From Pseudoalteromonas sp. T1lg48 (GTDB taxonomy: Bacteria; Pseudomonadota; Gammaproteobacteria; Enterobacterales; Alteromonadaceae), in contig NZ_PQCC01000018.1 in NCBI RefSeq assembly GCF_002964785.1, positions 248,001-312,000 of the forward strand: DNA of 64,000 bases, read 5' to 3'. A program made the translations under genes and the position numbers. This document shows, in pieces, positions 1-6,910 of this stretch (within the stretch, counting starts at the first letter, position 1; each line of letters begins with the position of its first letter). Under the pieces are notes generated by a model, which was not told the DNA's origin, made no database searches, and saw only the letters and a program-made list of their open reading frames with translations.

Positions 1-1530
1 GTACGAGAATTGGTCCCAGAAATAACTTTTATCAATCCTTGGTCTGCCGAACACCCCGTTACCGTGCATCATTTACTCAATCACACAACCGGTTGGGATG
101 GGATGCATTTCGCCGAAAATCTACCACAGAAAAACTCGCCTATTTCAGTTCAACAAGCACTTGCACTTCACCCTCATAGCCGAGAGTCACGCTGGCCCCC
201 GGGAAGTCGTTATGCCTACAACAATACTGGCCCCTTGGTGGCCGCCTACATAGTTGAAAAGCTCAGTGGTACCAGTTTTGAAGCTTATGTGAAGCAGCAC
301 TTTTTCAATCCCTTGACTATGAATAGCTGTGATTATTTTTTTACGGATAAGTATCGAAAGCATGGTGCCACCTTGTACCTAAACGGCCAGGCTTTGGATT
401 ATGCCCATTTAAATAATCGCCCAGCGGGAGGGTTAAACAGCTCGGTATCAGATATGGGCAAACTTGTGCGCTTTTTATTGACGCAGGGGCGGTCCGATAA
501 TAGGGTGCTGGCCGAGCAGGCGATCACAGCCATGCAAACTCCGAGTGGCTCTGTATTTACCCAAGCGGGCGTTGATTTTGTCTATGCTCAAGGGCTTAAC
601 CTTTATCATGCCAATGGCTGGGTGCTCTATGGTCATGAAGGAGCAGTGCGGGGAGGCTCTGCCGAGATTATGTATCAACCGCAATTGGGCAAGGGCTTTG
701 TAATAGCCATCAATGGCGAGGGACCGGCAAGGGCAAAGTTACACAACTTACTTGCCGATATGATCACTCGTTCACAGGTGGCGCCCGTTGAACCTCAAGC
801 ATCGCAATTTAACCAACAGGCGCAATCTATGTGTGGTTTATATCGGGTCATTAATCCAGGCTCAGAATTAACAGCGCTGTTTTCCGGATTACTCCCCTGG
901 AGATTCACGGTCACAGAAAGTGAAGCCTTGATAGGTCCTATTTTTGGTATGAAGCCTAGGCAACTAGGGGCTTTAGGGGAGCGGACTTTTTCGCAGCTGC
1001 AAACGGGGAAATCGGTATTAGTCACGAACCAAGATAAGCTGGTCGGCGATGTTATCCACTATGGTCCCTTGACGCTCAAGCGTGTCACCCCACTTCAAGC
1101 CTATGCTCCCCTAATACTCTTGCTGTTGTGGTTAATTGTTATGCTTATAGGCTTGGTGTTTGCGGCTATTTGGCTGCCACGACTGTGCCTGGGCAAAATT
1201 ACTAATGCTGGCAGTATTCGTTTAAGAAGCTGGTCACTTGCTCCGGCGCTGTTGTTTATAGTTGCCATCGCCATGGTGCTATACGCAAAATCTAGCCCGT
1301 CTTTGTTCACGCTTGTAGGTCAGCCCTCCTGGCTATCTATTGCTTTGTTTGCGCAAAGTTTAGGATTCTTGGTGGTCTCCATGCATGCCTTGTATGTTTG
1401 GTGGAATACTTCAAAAGCCGATGTGAAACCCCTTATTTATTATTACTGCACAATGTTTATATTCTTAAATATGAGCGTTGCTGTATATCTTCTTATAAAT
1501 GGCTTAATAGGGGTGCGCCTTTGGGCTTAA
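1..1530 (+). CDS. Class C beta-lactamase-like serine hydrolase with C-terminal membrane domain (5' partial)
   Basis: The frame is open from the first base, so the start and the catalytic SxxK motif lie upstream of the window. What remains shows the family's Tyr-x-Asn motif (YNN, about residues 70-72 counting from the TTG at 10), the typical stretch IVEKLSGTSFEAYV, and a late GHEG that takes the place of the KTG/HTG box. After the hydrolase domain, about four hydrophobic segments (bases about 1100-1520) predict membrane anchoring. Such proteins (AmpC / penicillin-binding-protein-like 'beta-lactamase' family) are usually peptidases or esterases, and resistance should not be assumed. The gene is followed directly by a terminator. 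The family is clear, the substrate unknown. Confidence 0.8.
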   Translation, partial: VRELVPEITFINPWSAEHPVTVHHLLNHTTGWDGMHFAENLPQKNSPISVQQALALHPHSRESRWPPGSRYAYNNTGPLVAAYIVEKLSGTSFEAYVKQHFFNPLTMNSCDYFFTDKYRKHGATLYLNGQALDYAHLNNRPAGGLNSSVSDMGKLVRFLLTQGRSDNRVLAEQAITAMQTPSGSVFTQAGVDFVYAQGLNLYHANGWVLYGHEGAVRGGSAEIMYQPQLGKGFVIAINGEGPARAKLHNLLADMITRSQVAPVEPQASQFNQQAQSMCGLYRVINPGSELTALFSGLLPWRFTVTESEALIGPIFGMKPRQLGALGERTFSQLQTGKSVLVTNQDKLVGDVIHYGPLTLKRVTPLQAYAPLILLLLWLIVMLIGLVFAAIWLPRLCLGKITNAGSIRLRSWSLAPALLFIVAIAMVLYAKSSPSLFTLVGQPSWLSIALFAQSLGFLVVSMHALYVWWNTSKADVKPLIYYYCTMFIFLNMSVAVYLLINGLIGVRLWA

Positions 1531-1561
1531 CGGTTTTCTGATTAGCGCGGCTAGAGGCAAG

Positions 1562-1592
1562 AACGCCACTTTTTATCAGTGGCGTTTTTATA
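1562..1592. terminator. Bidirectional intrinsic terminator
   Basis: Stem AACGCCACT (1562-1570) pairs with AGTGGCGTT (1578-1586) around a 7-base loop, and a T-run follows. It sits between the convergent ends of the hydrolase gene and yjdM, so it can serve both. Confidence 0.75.
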
Positions 1593-1610
1593 TGTAGATC
1601 AGGTAGTACC

Positions 1611-1946
1611 TTAGGCTTTTTTGACGAATTTGGCGGTGATCATCATCTCGCCAACGCCATCAACCTTACAATCCAGTTCGTGGTCTTTGCTGTCTTTGAT
1701 GCTGCGGATCTGCGCCTTGGTGCCTATTTTCATAATCATGGAGCTACCTTTGACCTTAAGGTCTTTAGCCAGCGTCACCTTGTCGCCGGCATTCAGTTCG
1801 GTGCCGTTGGCATCCTTGGCGGTGATAAGCTCTTCTTCGGCCAGTTGGGCCGGGTCCCATTCATAGCCACACTCGGGGCAAATAAGCTGATTTTGATCTT
1901 GATACACATAGGGAGAATTACAATTTAAACAAGGTGGGTGGGCCAT
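1611..1946 (-). CDS. yjdM: Zinc-ribbon protein YjdM (PhnA family)
   Basis: A 111-residue protein that matches the YjdM/PhnA family over its full length. The N-terminus carries a zinc ribbon with Cys6-x2-Cys9 and Cys23-x2-Cys26. The C-terminal half is the conserved PhnA domain, with a DANGTELNAGDKVTLAKDLK-type stretch and a KVDGVGEMMITAKFVKK end. The old name comes from linkage to phosphonate genes in Escherichia coli; no phosphonate genes are nearby and the molecular role is not established. It is a single gene ending at the shared terminator. Confidence 0.9.
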   Translation of the reverse strand: MAHPPCLNCNSPYVYQDQNQLICPECGYEWDPAQLAEEELITAKDANGTELNAGDKVTLAKDLKVKGSSMIMKIGTKAQIRSIKDSKDHELDCKVDGVGEMMITAKFVKKA

Positions 1947-2134
1947 AATGCAGGAGCTCTTTAGTTACTGTGCGCCAATAATAAAACTTCTCAGCAACGG
2001 GATCGAGTGCGTAAGTGAAAATAGGCAGTGGATTAAGGCTTAAAATATGCCAAAGACGAATAAATTATCAATATCTATACAGTGACAGATAGGCAATTTA
2101 ATGGTCGGATCCGCGCCGAGAACAGAACTTAGGT

Positions 2135-3094
2135 TTATTGTCGATCAATGGGGCTGACCGTATGACTAAATCTGGAACCTACTACATGCGTGTAGATTTC
2201 CGTTGTTTTTAAATCGGTGTGCCCAAGTAGCTCCTGAACTGTCCGAATGTCTGTACCATTTCGAAGAAGTTCGGTGGCGAAGGAATGTCTGAAAGTATGC
2301 GCTTTTACACGTTTACCAATATCAGCACACAGAACGGCTTTTCGAAGGTGCTTCCTAAACGCTGACTCATGAAGATGATGCCGACATACATAACCATCAT
2401 AGGGGTGAACACAGCGAGTTGTTGAGGGGAAAAGATATTGCCATGAAAAGTCTTTGAGAGCGTTTTTGTACTTACGCATCAATGCAGGAGGTAACGATGT
2501 GAATCCATGGCCTTCGCTCACGTCCTTATTGTGTATCGCTTTTACTTTATCTATCTGGTTGGCAATGGCATGGTTCAATGATTTGGGTAAAATTGAATAT
2601 CTGTCTTTTTTACCTTTACCTCTAAAGACGAATATTGTGTTGTCTGCCAGATTGATATCTTTAACCCTGAGGCTGAGAGCTTCATTTATTCTAAGACCGC
2701 TCCCATATAAAATTGATGCTATTAACCAATGAGTGCCTGTCATGTGAGACAGAATCTTTTTTGCTTCGTGATGGGTAAGAACGCTTGGTATGCATTGTTC
2801 TCTTTTAGTAAATGAATAGTTCAGCCCGTGAATTTCCTTTTTAACAACGTAGCGGTAAAGGAAAATGATGGCACACAAGGCTTGGTCTTGTGTTGCTGCG
2901 CTGACTTGGCGATTTATGGCTAAATGATTTAAGAAACGTTCTATTTCATGGTTACCCATCTTATTAGGATGCTTTTTATCGTTGAACAAAATAAATGATT
3001 TAATCCATGTTAAGTACACTTTCTCTGTTTTAAGGCTGTAACGGCGTGTCCTTAGCTCTGTTCGAACGGTTTCCAAAAATGGTGATTGCATCAT
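2135..3094 (-). CDS. intI: Integron integrase IntI (tyrosine recombinase)
   Basis: Recombines attI with attC sites to insert and excise gene cassettes. With the start at 3094 it has 319 residues. The catalytic set is Arg135, His266, Arg269, His292 and Tyr301, exactly 11 below the published IntI1 positions (146, 277, 280, 303, 312). The IntI-specific insert is present about residues 200-240, before the RHHLHES segment. The reading frame runs 38 codons further upstream to 3208, but that extension is not IntI-like and would cross the promoter and LexA box. The ATG at 3094 has AGGAG just upstream. It is read leftward, away from the cassettes, as usual in integrons. All key residues are present, so it should be active. 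Confidence 0.95.
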   Translation of the reverse strand: MMQSPFLETVRTELRTRRYSLKTEKVYLTWIKSFILFNDKKHPNKMGNHEIERFLNHLAINRQVSAATQDQALCAIIFLYRYVVKKEIHGLNYSFTKREQCIPSVLTHHEAKKILSHMTGTHWLIASILYGSGLRINEALSLRVKDINLADNTIFVFRGKGKKDRYSILPKSLNHAIANQIDKVKAIHNKDVSEGHGFTSLPPALMRKYKNALKDFSWQYLFPSTTRCVHPYDGYVCRHHLHESAFRKHLRKAVLCADIGKRVKAHTFRHSFATELLRNGTDIRTVQELLGHTDLKTTEIYTHVVGSRFSHTVSPIDRQ

Positions 3095-3115
3095 GATCTC
3101 CTCTTGGAATTGGTA

Positions 3116-3131
3116 CTGTATATATATACAG
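3116..3131. promoter_or_regulatory. LexA (SOS) box of intI
   Basis: CTGTATATATATACAG is a perfect 16-base palindrome of the form CTGT-N8-ACAG with the alternating AT core preferred by Escherichia coli LexA. It lies 22 bases upstream of the intI ATG and overlaps the last base of the predicted -10. LexA control of intI is established for other integrons; here it is inferred from the sequence. Confidence 0.88.
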
Positions 3132-3159
3132 TTATAAGTGGAGGTGTTGAAAATATCAA
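3131..3159 (-). promoter_or_regulatory. Predicted sigma70-type promoter of intI
   Basis: On the minus strand, TTGATA (3159-3154) and TATAAC (3136-3131) are separated by 17 bases. The LexA box begins within the -10, so bound LexA would block initiation. Confidence 0.6.
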
Positions 3160-3454
3160 TGAAATGGCACGTTATGTAATGAAAAATAATGGCTCGTTTA
3201 TGTGCCAATCAAATATAGGTATCTGATATTTATGTAAAAAATAAATTGCATAGCGAGCCAGTGAAGGCTCGAATAAATGAAGGCACGTTTTTTATGGCTT
3301 ACTTCTTGATTGCGTGTGAGAAAAACACCTGATAACTTGGTGTTATTATTAAATAAAATTTTTATTAGTGAGAGTTACTCCTGCTGTGGATAACTTCCTT
3401 AACCGGGAATTCGCACTAATAAGCTGTTATAAGCCTAGGGAGTCTCACTGAAAC
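3160..3454. other. attI: attI region, with attI crossover near 3426
   Basis: Non-coding stretch between the intI promoter and the first cassette gene. GTTATAA at 3426-3432 is the likely recombination point (cut after the G). The bases GTTATAAGCC at 3426-3435 are the exact reverse complement of the start of attC1 (GGCTTATAAC, 3742-3751), as expected for the front and back of one cassette. A cassette promoter (Pc) is expected here or within intI; only weak candidates are visible, such as TTGGTG at 3337 followed 17 bases later by an AT-rich hexamer. Confidence 0.7.
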
Positions 3455-3775
3455 ATGGAAGTTGTTCTTTATCTTTTCTATTGCTTCTTCTGTTTCGGAA
3501 TAATGCCATATCACGCTTGGGTAGTGTCTAAAAGTAAATACCTTATGTGGTGGCAGTTAGCTGTGTCAGCTATGTGGGCATGGCTAATATTCTACGAATA
3601 CGTTACTGAAATTCCTGAAGGTGAAAATGGTTCAGTGATTGTAGGTATGTTTGTTTTGGTTCCATTTCTTTGCTTACTCTCACAAGTTATGTTCTTTGTT
3701 GTGCATTATGTTGGCAATGGAATTGTTAATCGGATCAAATCGGCTTATAACAAGCCACTGAAGCGGGACTTGTAA
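3455..3775 (+). CDS. Cassette 1: small membrane protein, unknown function
   Basis: A 106-residue protein, not recognised as a named family. Three hydrophobic segments (about residues 1-20, 31-47 and 60-84) separated by short polar loops suggest an inner-membrane protein, with a basic tail (NRIKSAYNKPLKRDL). The last eleven codons and the stop lie inside attC1, so the tail is partly dictated by the recombination site. The start at 3455 follows a weak purine-rich stretch. It is the first cassette and therefore likely the most strongly expressed from an attI-side promoter. Confidence 0.7.
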   Translation: MEVVLYLFYCFFCFGIMPYHAWVVSKSKYLMWWQLAVSAMWAWLIFYEYVTEIPEGENGSVIVGMFVLVPFLCLLSQVMFFVVHYVGNGIVNRIKSAYNKPLKRDL

Positions 3776-3845
3776 CAGTTGGCTCGGTTTCGCTTCGCTA
3801 CACATTTTAGCCAACTATTACTCGCTCCTTAGTGGGGCGTTAGCT
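3745..3845 (+). repeat. attC: attC1 recombination site
   Basis: R'' TTATAAC (3745-3751) and R' GTTAGCT (3839-3845) flank an imperfect palindrome whose central arms are GTTGGCT and AGCCAAC. Length 101 bases. It is nearly identical to attC2, differing by about five bases. Confidence 0.92.
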
Positions 3846-3880
3846 TTCACCTTAAATTCTGCAAAAAAGAGGCGTCTCAA

Positions 3881-4291
3881 ATTATTTGGTTAATATATTC
3901 AATACTAGGATATGTATTTGGCCTGGCTTCTCTAGCGTCATTGGCTTTTTTCGTCGATGCAACTTGGGATTCTTATCAGCATGGTGTTGATATGGATTCT
4001 CTCGGGGTTGTCAGTATTACTCTGATGCCGCATGTCATTCTCTTAATGCTGTCTAGCTGCTGCTTTAACAGAAGAAAAAAGCGAATAAAAGGTATATTCA
4101 AGTCGGTTTCAAAGCTGGTATATGCTTATTTGGGGTATCTTTTGATCACCGTAAATTCTATTTGCGTAGTGTTGGCCTTTATATCTAGTCTTGAAATTGA
4201 AAGTAAGTATGAAACGTTGGCATTTTTTATGTTGATGTATTTAGGTTATATCTTTGTTTCGTGGAGCAAAAAAAAGCCACTTTACAATTGA
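3881..4291 (+). CDS. Cassette 2: membrane protein with probable non-ATG start
   Basis: A four-helix membrane protein of about 136 residues, family not recognised. The frame is open from attC1 onward but contains no ATG, GTG or TTG before the TTG at 3941. Starting there would cut the first predicted helix (IWLIYSILGYVFGLASLA). An ATT at 3881 sits 8 bases after an AAGAGG ribosome-binding sequence (3867-3872) and is the best upstream candidate; the ATT at 3884 is also possible. Predicted helices are about residues 2-24, 38-57, 75-98 and 110-126. The stop (4289-4291) lies just before attC2. The start is an inference and the frame itself is firm. Confidence 0.6.
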   Translation: MIWLIYSILGYVFGLASLASLAFFVDATWDSYQHGVDMDSLGVVSITLMPHVILLMLSSCCFNRRKKRIKGIFKSVSKLVYAYLGYLLITVNSICVVLAFISSLEIESKYETLAFFMLMYLGYIFVSWSKKKPLYN

Positions 4292-4292
4292 A

Positions 4293-4393
4293 AGCTAACA
4301 AACCACTGAAGTGGGACTCGTAACAGTTGGCTCAGTTTCACTTCGCTACACATTTTAGCCAACTATTACTCGCTCCTTAGTGGGGCGTTATGT
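4293..4393 (+). repeat. attC: attC2 recombination site
   Basis: R'' AGCTAAC (4293-4299) and R' GTTATGT (4387-4393). GAAAGCTAAC at 4290-4299 is the exact reverse complement of the front of cassette 2 (GTTAGCTTTC, 3839-3848), fixing the cassette limits. Confidence 0.92.
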
Positions 4394-4407
4394 AACTAGG
4401 GAAAAGA

Positions 4408-4695
4408 ATGCAAGCTGATAGTCAATCGTCAGAATTAAGGCAATTAGTTAAAGATGCTCGCAAAGCTATTTGGCTGTTTGCTGTCTTAAATGTTGTCGTA
4501 TTGTTCTTTTTCTTAGTTGACGGAATATTCAACGAATTTGTATTTGTCCTCTTACTCATTCAGTCAGCTTTATTAATATTTTGGCTACTCCCAGTTTTTT
4601 GTTATCAAGTGTTCTTCAAAAAGTTACGAGTAAAATTGGCATTGTACAAAGCATTGGCATCGTACAAAGAAGCAATCGCTCATGTATCGTGGTAG
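4408..4695 (+). CDS. Cassette 3: two-helix membrane protein, unknown function
   Basis: 95 residues. A polar, charged N-terminus (about residues 1-20) is followed by two strongly hydrophobic segments (about 21-39 and 43-66) and a basic amphipathic tail containing the repeated motif LYKALASYKEA. A good AGGGAAAAG ribosome-binding sequence precedes the ATG at 4408. The stop abuts attC3. The family is not recognised. The topology (two helices, charged cytoplasmic ends) is shared with cassettes 4 and 6. Confidence 0.72.
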   Translation: MQADSQSSELRQLVKDARKAIWLFAVLNVVVLFFFLVDGIFNEFVFVLLLIQSALLIFWLLPVFCYQVFFKKLRVKLALYKALASYKEAIAHVSW

Positions 4696-4699
4696 CGTT

Positions 4700-4801
4700 A
4701 CATAACAAACGCATTAATGAATGGACGTCTTAAAGCTTGGCTACCGCTCATTCTTCGCTATTTTAGCCAAGCTTAATCCGCCCATTATGCGGGCGTTATG
4801 T
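4700..4801 (+). repeat. attC: attC3 recombination site
   Basis: R'' ACATAAC (4700-4706) and R' GTTATGT (4795-4801), with inner arms AAGCTTGGCTA and TAGCCAAGCTT. The front of cassette 3 (GTTATGTAAC) and GTTACATAAC at 4697-4706 are exact reverse complements. Confidence 0.92.
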
Positions 4802-4815
4802 TTCTATAGGTTCCT

Positions 4816-5109
4816 ATGAGCATTAAAAACTCAAATACATTTTTCGTAGGTTTTGTTGTTGGTGCTGTACTAGGGTTCTTAGGTTATTTTTTACAGTTGG
4901 AACCTGGCTCGAAACCAATTGTTGACGCCGTTCTAGATGCGTTAGTTTTTGCGCTTGTGTTAGGAGTTTTTATTGGGATTGGTCTTTTAGGTAAGGCAGG
5001 GAAGACCCGCGCTGATGCGGTGCCATTTTCAGATGAAACAGACTATGGCAGGTTCACAAAGAAGCACCCACCCACTACAAAGGTGTTGAATGATGATAAC
5101 GAAACATAA
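4816..5109 (+). CDS. Cassette 4: two-helix membrane protein, unknown function
   Basis: 97 residues. Two glycine-rich hydrophobic segments (about residues 8-28 and 38-60), then a polar soluble tail of about 35 residues (from GKAGKTRADAV to NDDNET). The start at 4816 has a weak ribosome-binding sequence (TAGGTT). The stop codon TAA at 5107-5109 lies inside the R'' box of attC4. The family is not recognised. The tail is long enough to contact a cytoplasmic or periplasmic partner. Confidence 0.72.
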   Translation: MSIKNSNTFFVGFVVGAVLGFLGYFLQLEPGSKPIVDAVLDALVFALVLGVFIGIGLLGKAGKTRADAVPFSDETDYGRFTKKHPPTTKVLNDDNET

Positions 5110-5207
5110 CAAGCGCCTAAACTCCGACAATGTTAAGAGTTGTCATGGTTTTGGCAAACAACGCAAAAAGCCATGCCAACACATTGCGTGTTAGGCGGGC
5201 GTTAGAG
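5104..5207 (+). repeat. attC: attC4 recombination site
   Basis: R'' ACATAAC (5104-5110) and R' GTTAGAG (5201-5207), with inner arms CATGGTTTTGGCA and TGCCATG-type complements. The front of cassette 4 (GTTATGTTTC, 4795-4804) is complementary to GAAACATAAC at 5101-5110. Confidence 0.9.
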
Positions 5208-5216
5208 AGCTCTGGG

Positions 5217-5816
5217 ATGATCGATCAAGCATTCGATAAATTTGGCAAACAGTCATTTCAGCATGCTATTTTTTATAGCAATCAAAAATGTTTGAGATTC
5301 GAACTCTCTGAAGGTCGTGAAGAAGATTCATATGTGCATATGTTTACTTCAGCACTTCATAAATCTACTCAAATTATTGATACGATTTTCGAAAATAAGG
5401 AAGAAGTATCAATTTGTTTAGCTTTTCCAGGTGATTCATATTTATCGAACTTCAGTGTCTTTAACCAAATTAAACAATTACAAATTGATATTCCAAAAGT
5501 TAACTTTAAACTCAAAGAATGGGTAGAAGATGATGAATGGAATCGAAATTACCTATTTTTCAAACTAGATAAATTGGAACTTCATAAACTTATATTTGGC
5601 AAGCTTGGTGCCGAGTTGGGTATCAAACCATCTTTTTGGTTTGATTTATATATTTATGACATTGATCTTGGAGTTCTTGTAAATCCATACGACGATAGAG
5701 GTATGGATGTTGTTGGTACTAATGAATTCATGATTAAAAGGTTATACAAGCAATATCATAGTTGGTTACTTAACTATGATATAAGTATTATGAGAGAGTG
5801 GTTTGGCGCTCTCTAA
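5217..5816 (+). CDS. Cassette 5: DUF3885-like soluble protein
   Basis: 199 residues from the ATG at 5217. The open frame extends back to 5130, but those codons are attC4 sequence, so the upstream start is rejected. The protein is soluble and acidic. Its C-terminal third carries PYDDRGMDVVGTN followed by LYKQYHSWLLNYD and REWF, which I recognise as the hallmark of DUF3885 proteins (PYDDRGMD ... LY.KY..WLLDYD). No enzymatic residues are assigned in that family. Proteins of this type are often short, scattered accessory genes; an immunity or defence role is only a possibility. The stop TAA (5814-5816) lies in the R'' box of attC5. Confidence 0.75.
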   Translation: MIDQAFDKFGKQSFQHAIFYSNQKCLRFELSEGREEDSYVHMFTSALHKSTQIIDTIFENKEEVSICLAFPGDSYLSNFSVFNQIKQLQIDIPKVNFKLKEWVEDDEWNRNYLFFKLDKLELHKLIFGKLGAELGIKPSFWFDLYIYDIDLGVLVNPYDDRGMDVVGTNEFMIKRLYKQYHSWLLNYDISIMREWFGAL

Positions 5817-5908
5817 CAAGCTAATTAATAAGGACAAAAATCAGTTTTCTGTTTTCGTTCCTCAACATTTTAGCAAACAATTTTTTGCCCATTATTAGGG
5901 CGTTATGT
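5811..5908 (+). repeat. attC: attC5 recombination site
   Basis: R'' CTCTAAC (5811-5817) and R' GTTATGT (5902-5908). The front of cassette 5 (GTTAGAGAGC, 5201-5210) is the reverse complement of GCTCTCTAAC at 5808-5817. It is the shortest of the set at 98 bases. Confidence 0.9.
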
Positions 5909-5923
5909 ATCTAGGAAAGTTCA

Positions 5924-6223
5924 GTGAGAGAAAAACAACAATTAGAGGCAACTTTAAACCTTATTGATGATTCAAGCGGAAAGCTCTTTAAACATTACCG
6001 CTTACGCATTGCTTTCATTATTTCTATTGCGATCATTCTTGCTGTTTCCATTTATATGCTCCCTAATTTAAATGGCGTGCTACAACATCAATTCAGTTTC
6101 ATTATATTCTTTTTCCTTGGCGTAGGCACTCAAAAGTGGGAGAGTCTAAACAACCTTAAGCGCTTATTACCTCACCTTAATAAGCAATCCATTAAAAACA
6201 GGCTGGGCGAAATAGATACATAA
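5924..6223 (+). CDS. Cassette 6: two-helix membrane protein, unknown function
   Basis: 99 residues from a GTG at 5924, with AGGAAAG (5913-5919) upstream. A polar and basic N-terminal region (about 1-27) precedes two hydrophobic segments (about 28-46 and 56-72) and a basic, leucine-rich tail (WESLNNLKRLLPHLNKQS). The stop at 6221-6223 lies in attC6. The family is not recognised. The basic ends on both sides suggest that both termini face the cytoplasm. Confidence 0.7.
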   Translation: MREKQQLEATLNLIDDSSGKLFKHYRLRIAFIISIAIILAVSIYMLPNLNGVLQHQFSFIIFFFLGVGTQKWESLNNLKRLLPHLNKQSIKNRLGEIDT

Positions 6224-6321
6224 CAAGCCGATCATGGTGGGACTAATTAAAGTTGGCTTTTTCTCACTGCGTTCGTTATTTTAGCCAACTTATTAATTAG
6301 CCCCATAGCGGGGCGTTATAT
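6218..6321 (+). repeat. attC: attC6 recombination site
   Basis: R'' ACATAAC (6218-6224) and R' GTTATAT (6315-6321), with inner arms AAGTTGGCT and AGCCAACTT. The front of cassette 6 (GTTATGTATC, 5902-5911) is the reverse complement of GATACATAAC at 6215-6224. Confidence 0.92.
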
Positions 6322-6340
6322 TGCTTTGTAAGGTCAAGCG

Positions 6341-6802
6341 TTGAATAAAAAAGAAAGCAAGGAAAGCGGTATCTTATATGCGGTGTTCATTACCGTGTTG
6401 TTGTATTTCTTTTTTAAAATTACTTTGATCTTCTCAATAGTGTCAGGCAGGAATTTCACTTGTTTAAGCTCTATTTGGAGTAACTCTTATACTGTAATAA
6501 CTCCTTTCTCTGCATTTTTTACTGTGGCGATATTTAGCTGCATTTGGTTTTTTTATTGCGGCATAAAGTACAAACAAAAAGTAGGTAAATCTGCATATTT
6601 ACTATTAGCCGTCGGAACTGTGTTCTATTACTTTTGGTTCAAAGGTTTTTACGGTTTCTGGCAGCTAATGAACTACGAGCAAAAGGAAATTACATTACAA
6701 GAGTTTTTTGAAAAAACAGGTGGTACGGAAAGGTTAAAGCTGTATGGTAGTGGCGCTAGTCAAAGTGTATTGTGTAAATCACAATATAACAAAGCAAATT
6801 AA
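6341..6802 (+). CDS. Cassette 7: three-helix membrane protein, unknown function
   Basis: 153 residues from a TTG at 6341, preceded by TAAGGT. Hydrophobic segments are about residues 12-34, 50-74 and 84-108. After the last helix comes a polar region (NYEQKEITLQEFFEKTGG) that may be an extramembrane helix. The final codons run through the R'' box of attC7. The aromatic, glycine-poor helices differ from those of cassette 4, so the membrane-protein cassettes are not obvious copies of one gene. The family is not recognised. Confidence 0.65.
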   Translation: MNKKESKESGILYAVFITVLLYFFFKITLIFSIVSGRNFTCLSSIWSNSYTVITPFSAFFTVAIFSCIWFFYCGIKYKQKVGKSAYLLLAVGTVFYYFWFKGFYGFWQLMNYEQKEITLQEFFEKTGGTERLKLYGSGASQSVLCKSQYNKAN

Positions 6803-6887
6803 AAATGCGGACAAAAAACAGTGGGCTTTGTTCGTACCTCACAAATTATAGCCCACTATTTTTAGCCGTTTATTTGCGGCGTTAGGT
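6784..6887 (+). repeat. attC: attC7 recombination site
   Basis: R'' ATATAAC (6784-6790) and R' GTTAGGT (6881-6887), with inner arms AGTGGGCT and AGCCCACT. The front of cassette 7 (GTTATATTG) is the reverse complement of CAATATAAC over nine bases. Confidence 0.9.
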
Positions 6888-6910
6888 GAAACCGGAATTC
6901 GAAATCGAGC

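Noticed and set aside
2454-2732. Plus-strand open frame inside intI
   Set aside because: Shadow of the intI reading frame; no ribosome-binding sequence and no family similarity.
3095-3208. Longer IntI with 38 extra N-terminal residues
   Set aside because: The extension contains the promoter and LexA box and has no IntI similarity; AGGAG sits before the ATG at 3094.
5130-5216. Start of the cassette 5 gene inside attC4
   Set aside because: These codons are recombination-site sequence; the ATG at 5217 lies just after the R' box.
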